Part shown: piece after piece, positions 18,949 to 27,930 of the stretch | Layout of the letters: every line of letters begins with the position of its first letter | Position numbering within the stretch: position 1 is the stretch's first letter | NCBI RefSeq assembly: GCF_006738645.1 | Contig: NZ_AP019700.1 | Span: forward strand, 186,001-250,000 | Source: Stella humosa | GTDB taxonomy: Bacteria > Pseudomonadota > Alphaproteobacteria > ATCC43930 > Allostellaceae | DNA: 64,000 nucleotides | Reading direction: 5' to 3' | Program-made: the position numbers and the translations under genes | Notes under the pieces: model-generated | Told to the model about the DNA's origin: nothing | The model's database searches: none | What the model saw: only the letters and a program-made list of their open reading frames with translations

Positions 18949-19806
18949 CTATGACAGCCGATCGAAGACCAGCGCGTCGTCGACGATGCGGACGCCGACG
19001 CGCTGGCCGATGAGATCGGTCTCGATCTGGTCGGCGATACGGAAGAGGCCGGCGATCGACACCAGTTCCGGGTCGAAGCGCTGGCAGAACAGGCGGGCCT
19101 CGCGGTCGCCCGAGGCACCGGCGATCGCCTTGCCGCGCAGCGCGCCATAGACATGGACGTTGCCGTCGGCCAGCACTTCGCCGCCGGCATTGACCGTGCC
19201 CAGCACGATCAGGTCGCCGTCGCGGGCATAGACCTGCTGGCCCGACCGCACGGGCTCGGTCACGACCCGGGTCTTGCCCTTCACCACCCGCTGGATGATG
19301 GGCGCCGGCGCCGGGGCGGCGGGGGCCGGAGCGGCCGCCGCGGGCGGTGGCGGCGGTGCCACGGTGCGCGCGGCCTCTGCCGGCGGGTCGGGCAGGGCGG
19401 CGGCGTTGGTCCGGCCGGCGGGCCGGGCGCTGGGAAAGGCGGCCAGGCCCGCCCGGCGGGCGGCCTGGGTCAGGTGCGGGGTGCCGTTCTGCACGCCGAC
19501 GCAGATCAGCCCGGCATCGGCGATGGCCGCGCTCAGGGCCTGGAAATCGACATTGGGCGGGGCCGGCCAGCGCGCCAGCGTCTCCAGGTCGAGGATGACC
19601 GGCGCATCGCGGTAGAAGTCGGGCGCCTGGGCCACCTTGCCGGCCAGTTGCTGGCCGAAGTCGGCGCGCGCCGGGTCGATCAGGCGCAGGACCATGACCA
19701 TGGCGCTGCCGCCGCGCAGCTGGAAGGGCGCGCTCTTCAGTTCGGTAGCGGCTGGTTGATTCGTCGCTGCGGCCAAAGATGCCACCCTATCGGGCCCGGT
19801 TGCCAT
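18949..19806 (-). CDS. minC: septum site-determining protein MinC
   Basis: A 285-aa MinC. The N-terminal FtsZ-inhibiting domain (about 20-125) reads FQLRGGSAMVMVLRL and PVILDLETL. A linker of Ala/Pro repeats (about 145-170) joins it to the C-terminal beta-helix (VRSGQQVYARDGDLIVLGTVNAGGEV, ADGNVHVYG). The beta-helix binds MinD and dimerises. The alanine/proline linker is longer than in Escherichia coli MinC. The start is the ATG at 19806; the 161-bp gap to the divergent PLP-enzyme gene should contain the min operon promoter. Confidence 0.96.
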   Translation of the reverse strand: MATGPDRVASLAAATNQPAATELKSAPFQLRGGSAMVMVLRLIDPARADFGQQLAGKVAQAPDFYRDAPVILDLETLARWPAPPNVDFQALSAAIADAGLICVGVQNGTPHLTQAARRAGLAAFPSARPAGRTNAAALPDPPAEAARTVAPPPPPAAAAPAPAAPAPAPIIQRVVKGKTRVVTEPVRSGQQVYARDGDLIVLGTVNAGGEVLADGNVHVYGALRGKAIAGASGDREARLFCQRFDPELVSIAGLFRIADQIETDLIGQRVGVRIVDDALVFDRLS

Positions 19807-19967
19807 GGCAAATCTTACATCTTGTGGTCAAAGTCGCAAGCTCTTCCATATCTAGTGGGTCATCCGCAGTGCCGCAGCATGCTTCTATGGCTTGTCGGAA
19901 ACGGCGGAAGGGGGGATCATGCGGCCATTCCCACCCCCTCGTCCATTCCCCCTTGCCGGAGCCCGCA

Positions 19968-21344
19968 ATGCCCGACGACCAGTCCCGCACGAATTCCGAG
20001 ATCGTGTCCCGTTATCGCGAGATGACGCCGAAGTCGGAAGCCCTCTTCGCCCAGGCGAAGGCGATCTTCCCCAGCGGCGTCACCCATGACGGCCGCCACC
20101 TCGACCCCTACGGCATCTATGTCGACCGTGCCGAGGGTGCGTACAAATGGGACGTCGACGGCAACAAGTACATTGATTTCTTCGGCGGCCACGGCGCCCT
20201 GCTGCTCGGTCACAACCATCCGGTCGTGATGGAAGCGGTCGGCCCGGCACTGGCCAAGGGCACCCACTTCGGCGCCAACCACGCGCTGGAAGTGCAGTGG
20301 GCGCAGGCCGTCCAGGCCCTGGTGCCGACGGCCGAGCGCGTGCGCTTCACCTCGTCCGGCACCGAAGCGACGCTGATGGGCCTGCGCCTGGCCCGCAGCT
20401 ACACCGGCCGCCACAAGCTGGTGCGCTTCAAGACGCACTTCCACGGCTGGCACGACCACATGACCGGCGGCTATGCCAACCACTTCGACGGCACCTCGCC
20501 GGTCGGCGTGCTGGACGGCATCAGCGACGCCGTGGTCCTGGTCGCCCCCAATGACCGCGACGGCGTGCGCGAGGCCCTGAAGGGCGGCGACATCGCGGCC
20601 GTGATCCTGGAGCCGACCGGCTCGTCGACCGGCATGGTGCCGACCGCCCCCGGCTTCCTGGAGTTCCTGCGCGAGGAGACCGAGAAGCACGGCACCGTCC
20701 TGATCTTCGACGAGGTCGTGACCGGCTTCCGCGTCGCCCCCGGCGGGGCCCAGGCCCATTACGGCATCAAGCCCGACCTGACGTCGCTGGCCAAGATCCT
20801 GGCCGGCGGCCTGCCGGGCGGGGCCATCGTCGGCCGCAAGGACCTGTTCGACGCGCTCGACTATGCGGCGACCGCCGTCTCGGGCAAGGAGAAGATCCAG
20901 CACCCCGGCACCTACAACGCCAACCCGGTCTCGGCCGCGGCCGGGATCGCGGCCCTGGACCACATCCGCACCAGCGACGCCTGCGCCGTCGCCAACGCCA
21001 TGGGCGACCTGGTGCGCGACAAGATCAACCAGGTCTTCGTCGAAGAGGGCGTGAACTGGGCCTGCTACGGCACCTTCTCCAGCTTCCACACCTTCCTCAA
21101 CCCCAAGGGCCGCAAGATCGACCCGCTCGCGTTCGATGCGCTGGCGATCGACTACGAGGAACTGAAGGGCAAGCCCAAGGGCCTGTCGCATCGCATCCGC
21201 GTGGCGATGCTGGTGAACGGCGTCGACCTCAACGGCTGGCCCGGCGGCAACATCTCGTGCATGCACACGGCGGCCGACATGGAAGCGACGGCGGAAGCCT
21301 ATCGCGAGACCATCCGCATGCTGCGCAAGGAAGGCGAGATCTGA
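19968..21344 (+). CDS. class III aminotransferase (glutamate-1-semialdehyde aminomutase-like)
   Basis: A 458-aa PLP-dependent enzyme of aminotransferase class III. The Schiff-base lysine is K276 in SLAKILAGGLPGG; FDEVVTGFRVAPGG supplies the cofactor-binding Asp; SSGTEATLMGLRLAR is the phosphate-binding turn. Overall it resembles glutamate-1-semialdehyde 2,1-aminomutase, but alphaproteobacteria normally make aminolevulinate from glycine, so a different omega-amino substrate is more likely. The ATG at 19968 gives MPDDQSRTNSEIV. The genes downstream include a channel and two Old Yellow Enzymes, giving no clear pathway. Confidence 0.85.
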   Translation: MPDDQSRTNSEIVSRYREMTPKSEALFAQAKAIFPSGVTHDGRHLDPYGIYVDRAEGAYKWDVDGNKYIDFFGGHGALLLGHNHPVVMEAVGPALAKGTHFGANHALEVQWAQAVQALVPTAERVRFTSSGTEATLMGLRLARSYTGRHKLVRFKTHFHGWHDHMTGGYANHFDGTSPVGVLDGISDAVVLVAPNDRDGVREALKGGDIAAVILEPTGSSTGMVPTAPGFLEFLREETEKHGTVLIFDEVVTGFRVAPGGAQAHYGIKPDLTSLAKILAGGLPGGAIVGRKDLFDALDYAATAVSGKEKIQHPGTYNANPVSAAAGIAALDHIRTSDACAVANAMGDLVRDKINQVFVEEGVNWACYGTFSSFHTFLNPKGRKIDPLAFDALAIDYEELKGKPKGLSHRIRVAMLVNGVDLNGWPGGNISCMHTAADMEATAEAYRETIRMLRKEGEI

Positions 21345-21366
21345 TCCTGCCGCCCTGTCCGGCGGC

Positions 21367-22353
21367 ATGAACGGTCTACCAGGTCCGGCGGCGCTCGCGT
21401 CGCCGGACCTGCGCCACTTTCCCCTGCCCCTCTTCGCCTCGGTGATGGGGCTGATGGGCCTGTCCTTCGCCTGGCGGCGGGCGGCGATTGTCTTCCCCGA
21501 CCTCCCGGCCGTCATCGGCGAGGCGATCCTGGCGCTGGCCGTCGTCTGGTTCCTCGTGGTGGCGGGGCTCTATGCCGCCAAGGCCGCGACGCGCTGGCCG
21601 GATGTCCTGGCCGAGGCCCGCCACCCGGCGCGGGCCAATTTCCTCACCGCCATCTCGATCGCCGTCATGCTGATCGGCACCGGCCTGCTGCCGCATGCCC
21701 CGCGCTTCGCCGAGGCGGTGTGGCTGGCGGGCGTGGCCGGCAACGTCGCCCTGGCAGTCGTGATCATCCGCCGCTGGATCCTGGAGCGGTTCGAGCCGGC
21801 CCAGGTGACGCCGGCCTGGTTCATCCCCGTCGTCGGCAACGTCGTGCCGCCCCTGGCGGGGGTGGAACTGGGCTATGTGGAGCTGTCCTGGTTCTGCTTC
21901 GCGGGCGGGCTGGGGTTCTGGCTGGTGCTGTTCCCGCTGACCATGGGCCGCCTCTTCACCGGCGATCCGCTGCCACCCGGCCTCAGCCCGATGCTGTTCA
22001 TCTTCCTGGCGCCACCCTCGGTCGGTTTCCTCTCCTGGCTGGAGCTGAATGGCGGGGTGCTGGACGCGGCCGCCAATTTCCTTTTCCATCTGGCGCTGTT
22101 CATCGCCCTCTGCCTGGCGGCGATGGCGCCGCGCTTCCTGCGCGTGCCCTGGTCGCTGATCTCGCTCGCCTATACCTTTCCCCTGGCGGCCCTGGCCGCC
22201 GCTGCCCTGCGCTATCACCAGATGGCGGGCAGCCGGGTGACGCTCGTCCTGGCCGCCGGCCTCCTGATGCTGGCGTCGGCCGTGGTCGCCGCCGTCTTCG
22301 CCGGCACCGTGCGGCGCTTCGTCGCCGGTGCCTTCTTCCGACCGGAGCCCTGA
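21367..22353 (+). CDS. SLAC1/TehA (TDT) family membrane channel or transporter
   Basis: A 328-aa integral membrane protein with about ten hydrophobic segments. The opening FPLPLFASVMGLMGLSFAW and the middle TPAWFIPVVGNVVPPLAG are characteristic of the tellurite-resistance/dicarboxylate transporter family, the fold of plant SLAC1 anion channels. Members carry anions such as tellurite, malate or sulfite; the substrate here cannot be told. It starts 22 bp after the PLP-enzyme stop codon and is probably cotranscribed with it. Confidence 0.85.
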   Translation: MNGLPGPAALASPDLRHFPLPLFASVMGLMGLSFAWRRAAIVFPDLPAVIGEAILALAVVWFLVVAGLYAAKAATRWPDVLAEARHPARANFLTAISIAVMLIGTGLLPHAPRFAEAVWLAGVAGNVALAVVIIRRWILERFEPAQVTPAWFIPVVGNVVPPLAGVELGYVELSWFCFAGGLGFWLVLFPLTMGRLFTGDPLPPGLSPMLFIFLAPPSVGFLSWLELNGGVLDAAANFLFHLALFIALCLAAMAPRFLRVPWSLISLAYTFPLAALAAAALRYHQMAGSRVTLVLAAGLLMLASAVVAAVFAGTVRRFVAGAFFRPEP

Positions 22354-22398
22354 AGCCGGCAAGGCCAGGCGGGCTCGCAAGCGAGGCATACGCAAACC

Positions 22399-23475
22399 TT
22401 GGCCGATCCCATCCTGTTCCGCCCGCTGCCCCTGCGCTCCCGCATCGCGCGCAACCGCATCGTCCTGGCGCCGATGGCGCAGTATTCCGGTATCGACGGC
22501 ATGCCGCAGGACTGGCACCTGGCCAACCTCGCCACCCGCGCCGTGGGCGGCGCCGGCATCGTCTTCACCGAGGTGGCCTACGTGGCGCCCGACGCGCGCA
22601 TCTCCGCCGGCTGCCTTGGCCTGTGGAACGACGCGCAGGAGGCGGCCTTCGCCGGCATCACCCGCTTCATCGCCGGGCAGGGCGCCCTTTCGGCAATCCA
22701 GGTCGGCCATGCCGGCCGCAAGGGCTCCACCACCAAGGCGTGGGAGGGCGGCAAGCCCCGGCGGCCGGCCGATGGCGGCTGGAACTTGGTCGGCCCGACC
22801 GACCAACCCTGGTCGGACGCCAGCAACATCCCCCGGGCGATGGATGCCGGCATGATCGCGGACGCGGTGGCCGCCTTCGCCGCCACGGCCGCGCGCGCGC
22901 GCCGGGCCGGGTTCGACATCTTCGAGATCCACGCCGCCCACGGCTATCTGCTGAACGAGTTCCTGTCGCCGCTGGTCAACACCCGCGACGACCAGTATGG
23001 CGGCGACCCGGTGCGCCGGTCGCGCTTCCTGATGGAGGTGATCGACGCCGTGCGCGGCGAGTGGCCGGATCACCTGCCGCTCTTCATCCGCCTGTCCTGC
23101 TCGGACTGGGTGCCGGGCGGCATCACCATCGACGACACGGTCGAACTGTGCCGGCGGATCGCCGCCCGCGGCGATGTCGACCTCATCGACTGCTCGTCGG
23201 GTGGCGTCGACCCGCGCCAGCAGATCGCCTTCTTCCCCGGCTACCAGGTGCCGTTCGCCGATGCCATCCGCAACCGGGCCGGCATCGCCACGGGGGCGGT
23301 CGGCATGATCCAGTCCCCTTTCCAGGCTGAGGAGGTGCTGGCCAACGGCCGGGCCGACCTCATCTTCCTGGGCCGCACCCTGCTGGCCGACCCGCACTGG
23401 CCGTTGCACGCCGCCCGCACGCTCGGGGCCGAGGTGCGCTGGGCCGACCAGTATCTGCGCGCCACCCGTTTCTGA
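22399..23475 (+). CDS. NADH:flavin oxidoreductase, YqjM-type Old Yellow Enzyme, copy 1
   Basis: A 358-aa FMN enzyme of the thermophilic-like (YqjM) class of ene-reductases. FEIHAAHGYLLNEFLSPLVN carries the two substrate-binding histidines; DCSSGGVDPRQQ and FLGRTLLADPHW are FMN-phosphate and C-terminal motifs. The redox-tuning cysteine of YqjM is replaced: the motif reads PMAQYS (A27) instead of PMCQYS. The start is a TTG at 22399, since no ATG lies in frame before the conserved N-terminus. It is a tandem paralogue of the next gene, same length, about 75-80% identical by eye. Substrates are likely activated alkenes; the physiological one is unknown. Confidence 0.9.
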   Translation: MADPILFRPLPLRSRIARNRIVLAPMAQYSGIDGMPQDWHLANLATRAVGGAGIVFTEVAYVAPDARISAGCLGLWNDAQEAAFAGITRFIAGQGALSAIQVGHAGRKGSTTKAWEGGKPRRPADGGWNLVGPTDQPWSDASNIPRAMDAGMIADAVAAFAATAARARRAGFDIFEIHAAHGYLLNEFLSPLVNTRDDQYGGDPVRRSRFLMEVIDAVRGEWPDHLPLFIRLSCSDWVPGGITIDDTVELCRRIAARGDVDLIDCSSGGVDPRQQIAFFPGYQVPFADAIRNRAGIATGAVGMIQSPFQAEEVLANGRADLIFLGRTLLADPHWPLHAARTLGAEVRWADQYLRATRF

Positions 23476-23510
23476 CCTTTCGCCGCCCGCCTCCCGGAGA
23501 CGCCCGCCCC

Positions 23511-24587
23511 ATGCCCGACACGCTGCTTTTCAGCCCGCTCACCCTGCGCTCGGTCACCACGCGCAACCGCATCGTCGTCTCGCCCATGTGCCAGTACAGC
23601 GCCACGGACGGCGTGCCGGAGGACTGGCACCTAGCCAACCTCGCCGCCCGCGCGGTGGGCGGTGCCGGCATCGTCTTCACCGAGGTGGCGCACCTGGAGG
23701 CGCGTGGCCGCATCACGCCCTGGTGCCTCGGCCTGTGGAACGACGCCCAGGAGGCACAGCTCGCCCGCATCGCCCGCTTCATCGACGGTCAGGGGGCGGT
23801 GCCGGCGATCCAGGTCGGCCATGCCGGCCGCAAGGGCTCGACGGGTAAGCCGTGGGAGGGCTCCAAGCCGCTGTCGGTGGCGGCCGGCGGGTTCGACGTG
23901 ATCGGCCCGACCGACCAGCCCTGGGCCGAAGGCTACCCGGTGCCGGCCGCCATGGACGCGGGCACGATCGCCACCGTGCTGGCCGCCTTCGCCGATGCCG
24001 CCCGGCGCGCCCATCGCGCCGGCTTCAAGGTCTTCGAGATCCACGGCGCGCACGGCTACCTGATCCACGAGTTCCTGTCGCCGCTGGTCAACACCCGCAC
24101 CGACGAGTATGGCGGCGACGCCGCCGGCCGGTCGCGCTTCCTGATGGCGGCGATCGATGCCGTGCGCAGCGAATGGCCGGCCGACCTGCCGCTCTTCATC
24201 CGCCTGTCCTGCACCGACTGGGTGGCGGGCGGCCTGACGATCGACGACACGGTCGACCTGTGCCGGCGGCTCGCCGCCCGCGGCGACGTCGACCTCATCG
24301 ACTGTTCCTCGGGCGGCGCCGACCCGCGCCAGCAGATCGCCTTCTTCCCCGGCTACCAGGTGCCGTTTGCCGATGCCGTGCGCAACAAGGCCGGCATCGC
24401 GACCGGTGCGGTCGGCATGATCCAGTCGCCCTACCAGGCCGAGGAGGTGCTGGCCAACGGCCGGGCCGACCTCGTCTTCCTCGGCCGCACGCTGCTGGCC
24501 GACCCGCACTGGCCGCTGAAGGCCGCCCGCACCCTGGGCGCCACCGTCACCTGGCCCGACCAGTACGCCCGCGCCAGCCGGTTCTAG
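23511..24587 (+). CDS. NADH:flavin oxidoreductase, YqjM-type Old Yellow Enzyme, copy 2
   Basis: A 358-aa ene-reductase closely related to the preceding gene. Here the classical PMCQYS motif is intact (C27, Y29), as are the His pair in IHGAHGYLIHEFL and the FMN motifs CSSGGADPRQQ and LGRTLLADPHWPL. The ATG at 23511 follows CGGAGACGCCC. It lies 35 bp after copy 1, so the two share an operon. Having both a Cys and an Ala version side by side suggests different redox potential or substrate preference after duplication. Confidence 0.94.
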   Translation: MPDTLLFSPLTLRSVTTRNRIVVSPMCQYSATDGVPEDWHLANLAARAVGGAGIVFTEVAHLEARGRITPWCLGLWNDAQEAQLARIARFIDGQGAVPAIQVGHAGRKGSTGKPWEGSKPLSVAAGGFDVIGPTDQPWAEGYPVPAAMDAGTIATVLAAFADAARRAHRAGFKVFEIHGAHGYLIHEFLSPLVNTRTDEYGGDAAGRSRFLMAAIDAVRSEWPADLPLFIRLSCTDWVAGGLTIDDTVDLCRRLAARGDVDLIDCSSGGADPRQQIAFFPGYQVPFADAVRNKAGIATGAVGMIQSPYQAEEVLANGRADLVFLGRTLLADPHWPLKAARTLGATVTWPDQYARASRF

Positions 24588-24631
24588 ACGGATCACGCGC
24601 CATCCCCGCTTGACGACGGGGATGGCGGCAT

Positions 24632-24664
24632 CGCCCAATCAGGTGCCCGCCCAATCAGGCGAAC
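24632..24664 (+). repeat. two-unit 16-bp tandem repeat between genes
   Basis: CGCCCAATCAGG occurs at 24632 and again at 24648, each followed by a diverging TGCC or CGAA. It lies between the second Old Yellow Enzyme and the carboxymuconolactone decarboxylase gene and does not contain a used stop codon. Confidence 0.7.
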
Positions 24665-24686
24665 GAATCCAGGGAAGGAAACAGGC

Positions 24687-25067
24687 ATGGACCAGGATCG
24701 CTACGACCGGGGCCTCGCGGTCCGGCGCGAGGTGCTCGGCGCCGAGCATGTCGACCGCTCGATCCAGGGGGCGGACGACTTCACCCGGCCCTTGCAGGAG
24801 TATGTGACGGAATCCGCCTGGGGGGCGATCTGGACCCGGCCCGGCCTGCCGCGGCACACCCGCTCGCTGCTGAACCTGGCCATGCTGACGGCGCTGAACC
24901 GGCCGCACGAGATCAAGCTGCACATCAACGGCGCGCTCAACAACGGCGTGACCAAGGACGAGATCATGGAGGTCTTCCTCCAGACCGCGGTCTATTGCGG
25001 CGTGCCGGCTTCGATCGACAGCTTCCGCATCGCGCGCGATGTCTTCAAGGAACGGGGTATCGATTGA
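24687..25067 (+). CDS. carboxymuconolactone decarboxylase family protein
   Basis: A 126-aa all-helical protein of the carboxymuconolactone decarboxylase/AhpD superfamily. TRSLLNLAMLTALNRPHEIKLHINGALNNGVTKDEI and FLQTAVYCGVPA match 4-carboxymuconolactone decarboxylases (PcaC), which act in protocatechuate breakdown. The single Cys in YCGVPA rather than CXXC rules out an AhpD-type peroxidase. No other beta-ketoadipate gene is near, so the substrate may differ. Its stop codon overlaps the start codon of the following dehydrogenase (TGATG), so the two are translated as a pair. Confidence 0.88.
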   Translation: MDQDRYDRGLAVRREVLGAEHVDRSIQGADDFTRPLQEYVTESAWGAIWTRPGLPRHTRSLLNLAMLTALNRPHEIKLHINGALNNGVTKDEIMEVFLQTAVYCGVPASIDSFRIARDVFKERGID

Positions 25068-25975
25068 TGGTCGCCAACCAGGCAGAACAGGTCGGCTTCG
25101 TCGGCCTCGGCATGATGGGCGAGCCGATGGTCAAGCGCCTGCTGGGCGCGGGCCATCGCGTGGCGCTGGCCGATGCCGACCCGGCGCGGCTGGCGGTCTT
25201 CGCGGGCGAGGCGGCGGCGAGCCGGCCGCCGACGCTGGCGGCGATGGGCGAGGCCTGCCCCGTCGTTATCACCATGCTGCCCAACGGCCGCATCGTCGAG
25301 GATGTGGTGTTCGGCCGCGACGGTGCCAATGACGGGCTGGTGGCTGGCCTGGCGGCGGGCTCGGTCGTGGTCGATATGAGCTCGTCCTCGCCGGTCGGTA
25401 CGCGGGCGCTGGGCCAGCGCCTGGCCGAACGCGGCATCCGCTTGGTCGACGCGCCCGTGTCGGGCGGCGTCAAGCGCGCGGTCGACGGCTCGCTCGCCAT
25501 CATGGCCGGCGGCGATGCCGCCGACGTCGACCGGCTGCGGCCGATCTTCGCCGCCCTGGGGCGGCAGGTCTTCCACACCGGCCCGGTCGGCACCGGGCAC
25601 GCGATGAAGGCGCTCAACAACTACCTGTCTGCGGCGGGCCTGCTGGCGGCGGGCGAGGCCATGCTGATCGGCCAGAAGTTCGGCTTGGCGGCCGAGACCA
25701 TGGTCGATGTCTGGAACGCGTCGACCGGCCGCAACAACGCCACCGAGGTGAAGTTCAAGCCCTTCATCATCCCCAAGACCTGGGCCGCCGGCTTCAGCAT
25801 GGGGCTGATGGTGAAGGACCTGCGCACCGCGCTGGAAGTGGCCGAGGCGACCGGCGAGCCGGCCGACTTCGCGCGCCTCTGCACCGAGATCTGGGCGGCG
25901 GCCGAGGCCAAGGTGGGACCCGGCGCCGACCATACCGAGATCGTGCGCTACCTGGACGAGATGGACGGCGACTAG
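25067..25975 (+). CDS. NAD(P)-dependent 3-hydroxyisobutyrate dehydrogenase family enzyme
   Basis: A 302-aa beta-hydroxyacid dehydrogenase. The Rossmann motif GFVGLGMMGEPM opens the protein; VDAPVSGGVKRAVDGSLAIMAGG is the substrate-binding signature; the catalytic Lys lies in GHAMKALNNYL. Relatives oxidise 3-hydroxyisobutyrate, tartronate semialdehyde or similar acids. The ATG at 25067 shares an A with the stop codon of the carboxymuconolactone decarboxylase gene, so a shared pathway for a small hydroxy or keto acid is likely. Confidence 0.92.
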   Translation: MVANQAEQVGFVGLGMMGEPMVKRLLGAGHRVALADADPARLAVFAGEAAASRPPTLAAMGEACPVVITMLPNGRIVEDVVFGRDGANDGLVAGLAAGSVVVDMSSSSPVGTRALGQRLAERGIRLVDAPVSGGVKRAVDGSLAIMAGGDAADVDRLRPIFAALGRQVFHTGPVGTGHAMKALNNYLSAAGLLAAGEAMLIGQKFGLAAETMVDVWNASTGRNNATEVKFKPFIIPKTWAAGFSMGLMVKDLRTALEVAEATGEPADFARLCTEIWAAAEAKVGPGADHTEIVRYLDEMDGD

Positions 25976-26054
25976 CCGGCGGCGGGCCGCCCGCCCGACA
26001 CTGCGACGACGAGGGGGCGGGGCCGTGCATCCCGCCCTCCGCTGGAGGAAGCCG

Positions 26055-26858
26055 ATGACCGAGCCCCATGTCTACGAGGTCTTTGCGATCAAGTACGCGG
26101 CGATGCCCGACCGCCAGCCCTGGATGAACTTCATCGGCGTCGATGCCCATGACGGGCCGCTCGGCCTCGACTTCTACATCTGGCTGATCCAGGGGGGCGG
26201 ACGGACCTGGGTCATCGACATCGGCTACGACCGCGAGGTGGCCGAGAAGCGCGGCCGCACCATCATCCGCAACCCGGTCGAGGGGCTGGAGCTGATGGGC
26301 GTCGATGCGGCCGCGGTCGAGGATGTCGTCATCACCCACATGCACTGGGACCATGTCGGCAATGTCGGCCTGTTCCCCCGGGCCCGCATCCACGTCCAGG
26401 ACCGGGAGATGCAGTACGTCACCAGCCGCTACATGCAGTATCCGGCCTTTCGCCATGCCTACGAGCTGGACCATGTGCTGGAGATGGTGAAGGCGCTCTA
26501 TGGCGAGCGGCTGGTGTTCCATGACGGCGACCAGGAACTGGCGCCCGGCCTGTCGGTCCACCATGTCGGCGGCCACACCATGGGCTTGCAGGCGGTCCGC
26601 GTCTGGACCCGCCGCGGCTGGGTCGTGCTGGCGTCCGACGCCAGCCACCTCTACCCCAACATGGAGCTGTCGCGGCCCTTCCCGATCGTCTTCCATGTCG
26701 GCGAGATGCTGGAGGGGCACAAGAAGCTGCGCCGGCTGGCCAGCTCGGGCGACCACCTCATCCCCGGCCACGACCCGGACGTGATGCGCCGCTACCCCGC
26801 GCCCCGCCCGGAGCTGGAGGGGATCGTCGTGCGCCTCGACGTCGAGCCGGTGGCGTAG
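26055..26858 (+). CDS. metallo-beta-lactamase fold hydrolase, AHL-lactonase-like
   Basis: A 267-aa MBL-fold protein. The zinc motif HXHXDH is H95-M-H97-W-D99-H100, and further ligands fall in GGHTMG, ASDASH and IPGHDP. The order and the single-domain architecture resemble N-acyl-homoserine lactonases (AiiA/AttM), though many such proteins hydrolyse other lactones. It is likely cytoplasmic as no signal is seen. The ATG at 26055 has GGAGGAAG 4 bp before it. It converges tightly (5 bp) on the LysR gene. Confidence 0.85.
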   Translation: MTEPHVYEVFAIKYAAMPDRQPWMNFIGVDAHDGPLGLDFYIWLIQGGGRTWVIDIGYDREVAEKRGRTIIRNPVEGLELMGVDAAAVEDVVITHMHWDHVGNVGLFPRARIHVQDREMQYVTSRYMQYPAFRHAYELDHVLEMVKALYGERLVFHDGDQELAPGLSVHHVGGHTMGLQAVRVWTRRGWVVLASDASHLYPNMELSRPFPIVFHVGEMLEGHKKLRRLASSGDHLIPGHDPDVMRRYPAPRPELEGIVVRLDVEPVA

Positions 26859-26863
26859 GGGTT

Positions 26864-27793
26864 CTATTCCGCGGCGGCGGCGGGCAGCCAGCAGGCGTCC
26901 CAGGGCGGCTCGCCGCGGAAGCGGTCGGCCAGGAAGTCGACGAAGAGCCGCACCTTGGCCGCGAGGTGGCGGCTGACGGGGTAGACGGCATAGATGGTGA
27001 GCTGCGGCAGCGTCCATTGCGGCAGCACCACCTTCAGCGCGCCCTCGGCCAGGTGGTTGCCGACATAGAAGGTCGGCAGCATGACGATGCCCTGGCCGGC
27101 CAGGGCGGCGGCCAGCAGCGCGTCGCCATTGTTGCAGGCAAGGTTGCCGGCAAAGCCGAAGGCCGCCGTCTCGCCCCCCGGCCCGGTCAGCGGCACCTCC
27201 GAGGTGGTGGCGTAGGTGTAGCGCAGGAAATTGTGCGACGGCAGCTCGTCCGGGTGCGCCGGCTCGCCGCGCGCGGCCATGTAGGCCGGGGCCGCGCACA
27301 GCAGCAGGCGGGTCGGCGCCAGGCGCCGCGCGATCAGCGAGGAATCCTGCAATCGTCCGATGCGGATGACCAGGTCGTAGCCGTCCTCGACGATATCGAC
27401 CAGCCGGTCGGACAGGGTGACGTCGGCCTGCAGGTCGGGATACTGCGTCTGGAAGGCGGCCAGCGCCGGGGCCAGGTGGCGTACCCCGAACCCGGTCGAG
27501 CAGTTGAGGCGCAGCGTCCCGCGCGGCATGGATTGCAGGGCGGACGCCGCTTCCTCGGCCTCGGAAAGCTGGTGGATGATGTCGCGCGAGCGGTCGAAAT
27601 AGGCCCGTCCCACCTCGGTCAGGTTCAGCCGTCGCGTGGTGCGTTGCAGCAGGCGAACGCCCAGCCGGTCCTCCAGGGCGGCCACATGCTTGGACACCAT
27701 GGCCCGCGACAGGCCGAGCGCGTCGGCCGCACCGGCGAAGCTGCCCTGCTCCACCACCTTCACGAAGGCTTCCATGCTCTGCAGCCGGTCCAT
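26864..27793 (-). CDS. LysR family transcriptional regulator
   Basis: A 309-aa LysR regulator. The winged-helix DNA-binding domain is at the N-terminus (MEAFVKVVEQGSFAGAADALGLSRAMVSKHVAALE), then RTTRRLNLTEVG and a periplasmic-binding-like effector domain. The pattern resembles the CrgA/AaeR branch that controls aromatic or aldehyde metabolism and efflux. It is divergent from the nonapeptide-repeat gene, with a 137-bp intergenic region where it most likely binds; AT-rich bases at 27845-27875 are a candidate site. Confidence 0.94.
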   Translation of the reverse strand: MDRLQSMEAFVKVVEQGSFAGAADALGLSRAMVSKHVAALEDRLGVRLLQRTTRRLNLTEVGRAYFDRSRDIIHQLSEAEEAASALQSMPRGTLRLNCSTGFGVRHLAPALAAFQTQYPDLQADVTLSDRLVDIVEDGYDLVIRIGRLQDSSLIARRLAPTRLLLCAAPAYMAARGEPAHPDELPSHNFLRYTYATTSEVPLTGPGGETAAFGFAGNLACNNGDALLAAALAGQGIVMLPTFYVGNHLAEGALKVVLPQWTLPQLTIYAVYPVSRHLAAKVRLFVDFLADRFRGEPPWDACWLPAAAAE

Positions 27794-27930
27794 GGGTCCC
27801 CGTCGATTGTTTCTGGATAAGAACGAATATGTTGAGAGGAGCGCAGATTATCAATTTCGGAGGCGAGGTCTATCTCTTCGTCATCGGCGCCGGGGAAATT
27901 CCTCGCCGCCCCAGTCTCAAGGAGAAGACC

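Noticed and set aside
19968-21344. hemL, glutamate-1-semialdehyde aminomutase for heme synthesis
   Set aside because: The family fits, but alphaproteobacteria generally use the glycine route and no hem gene is nearby, so the specific role is not claimed.
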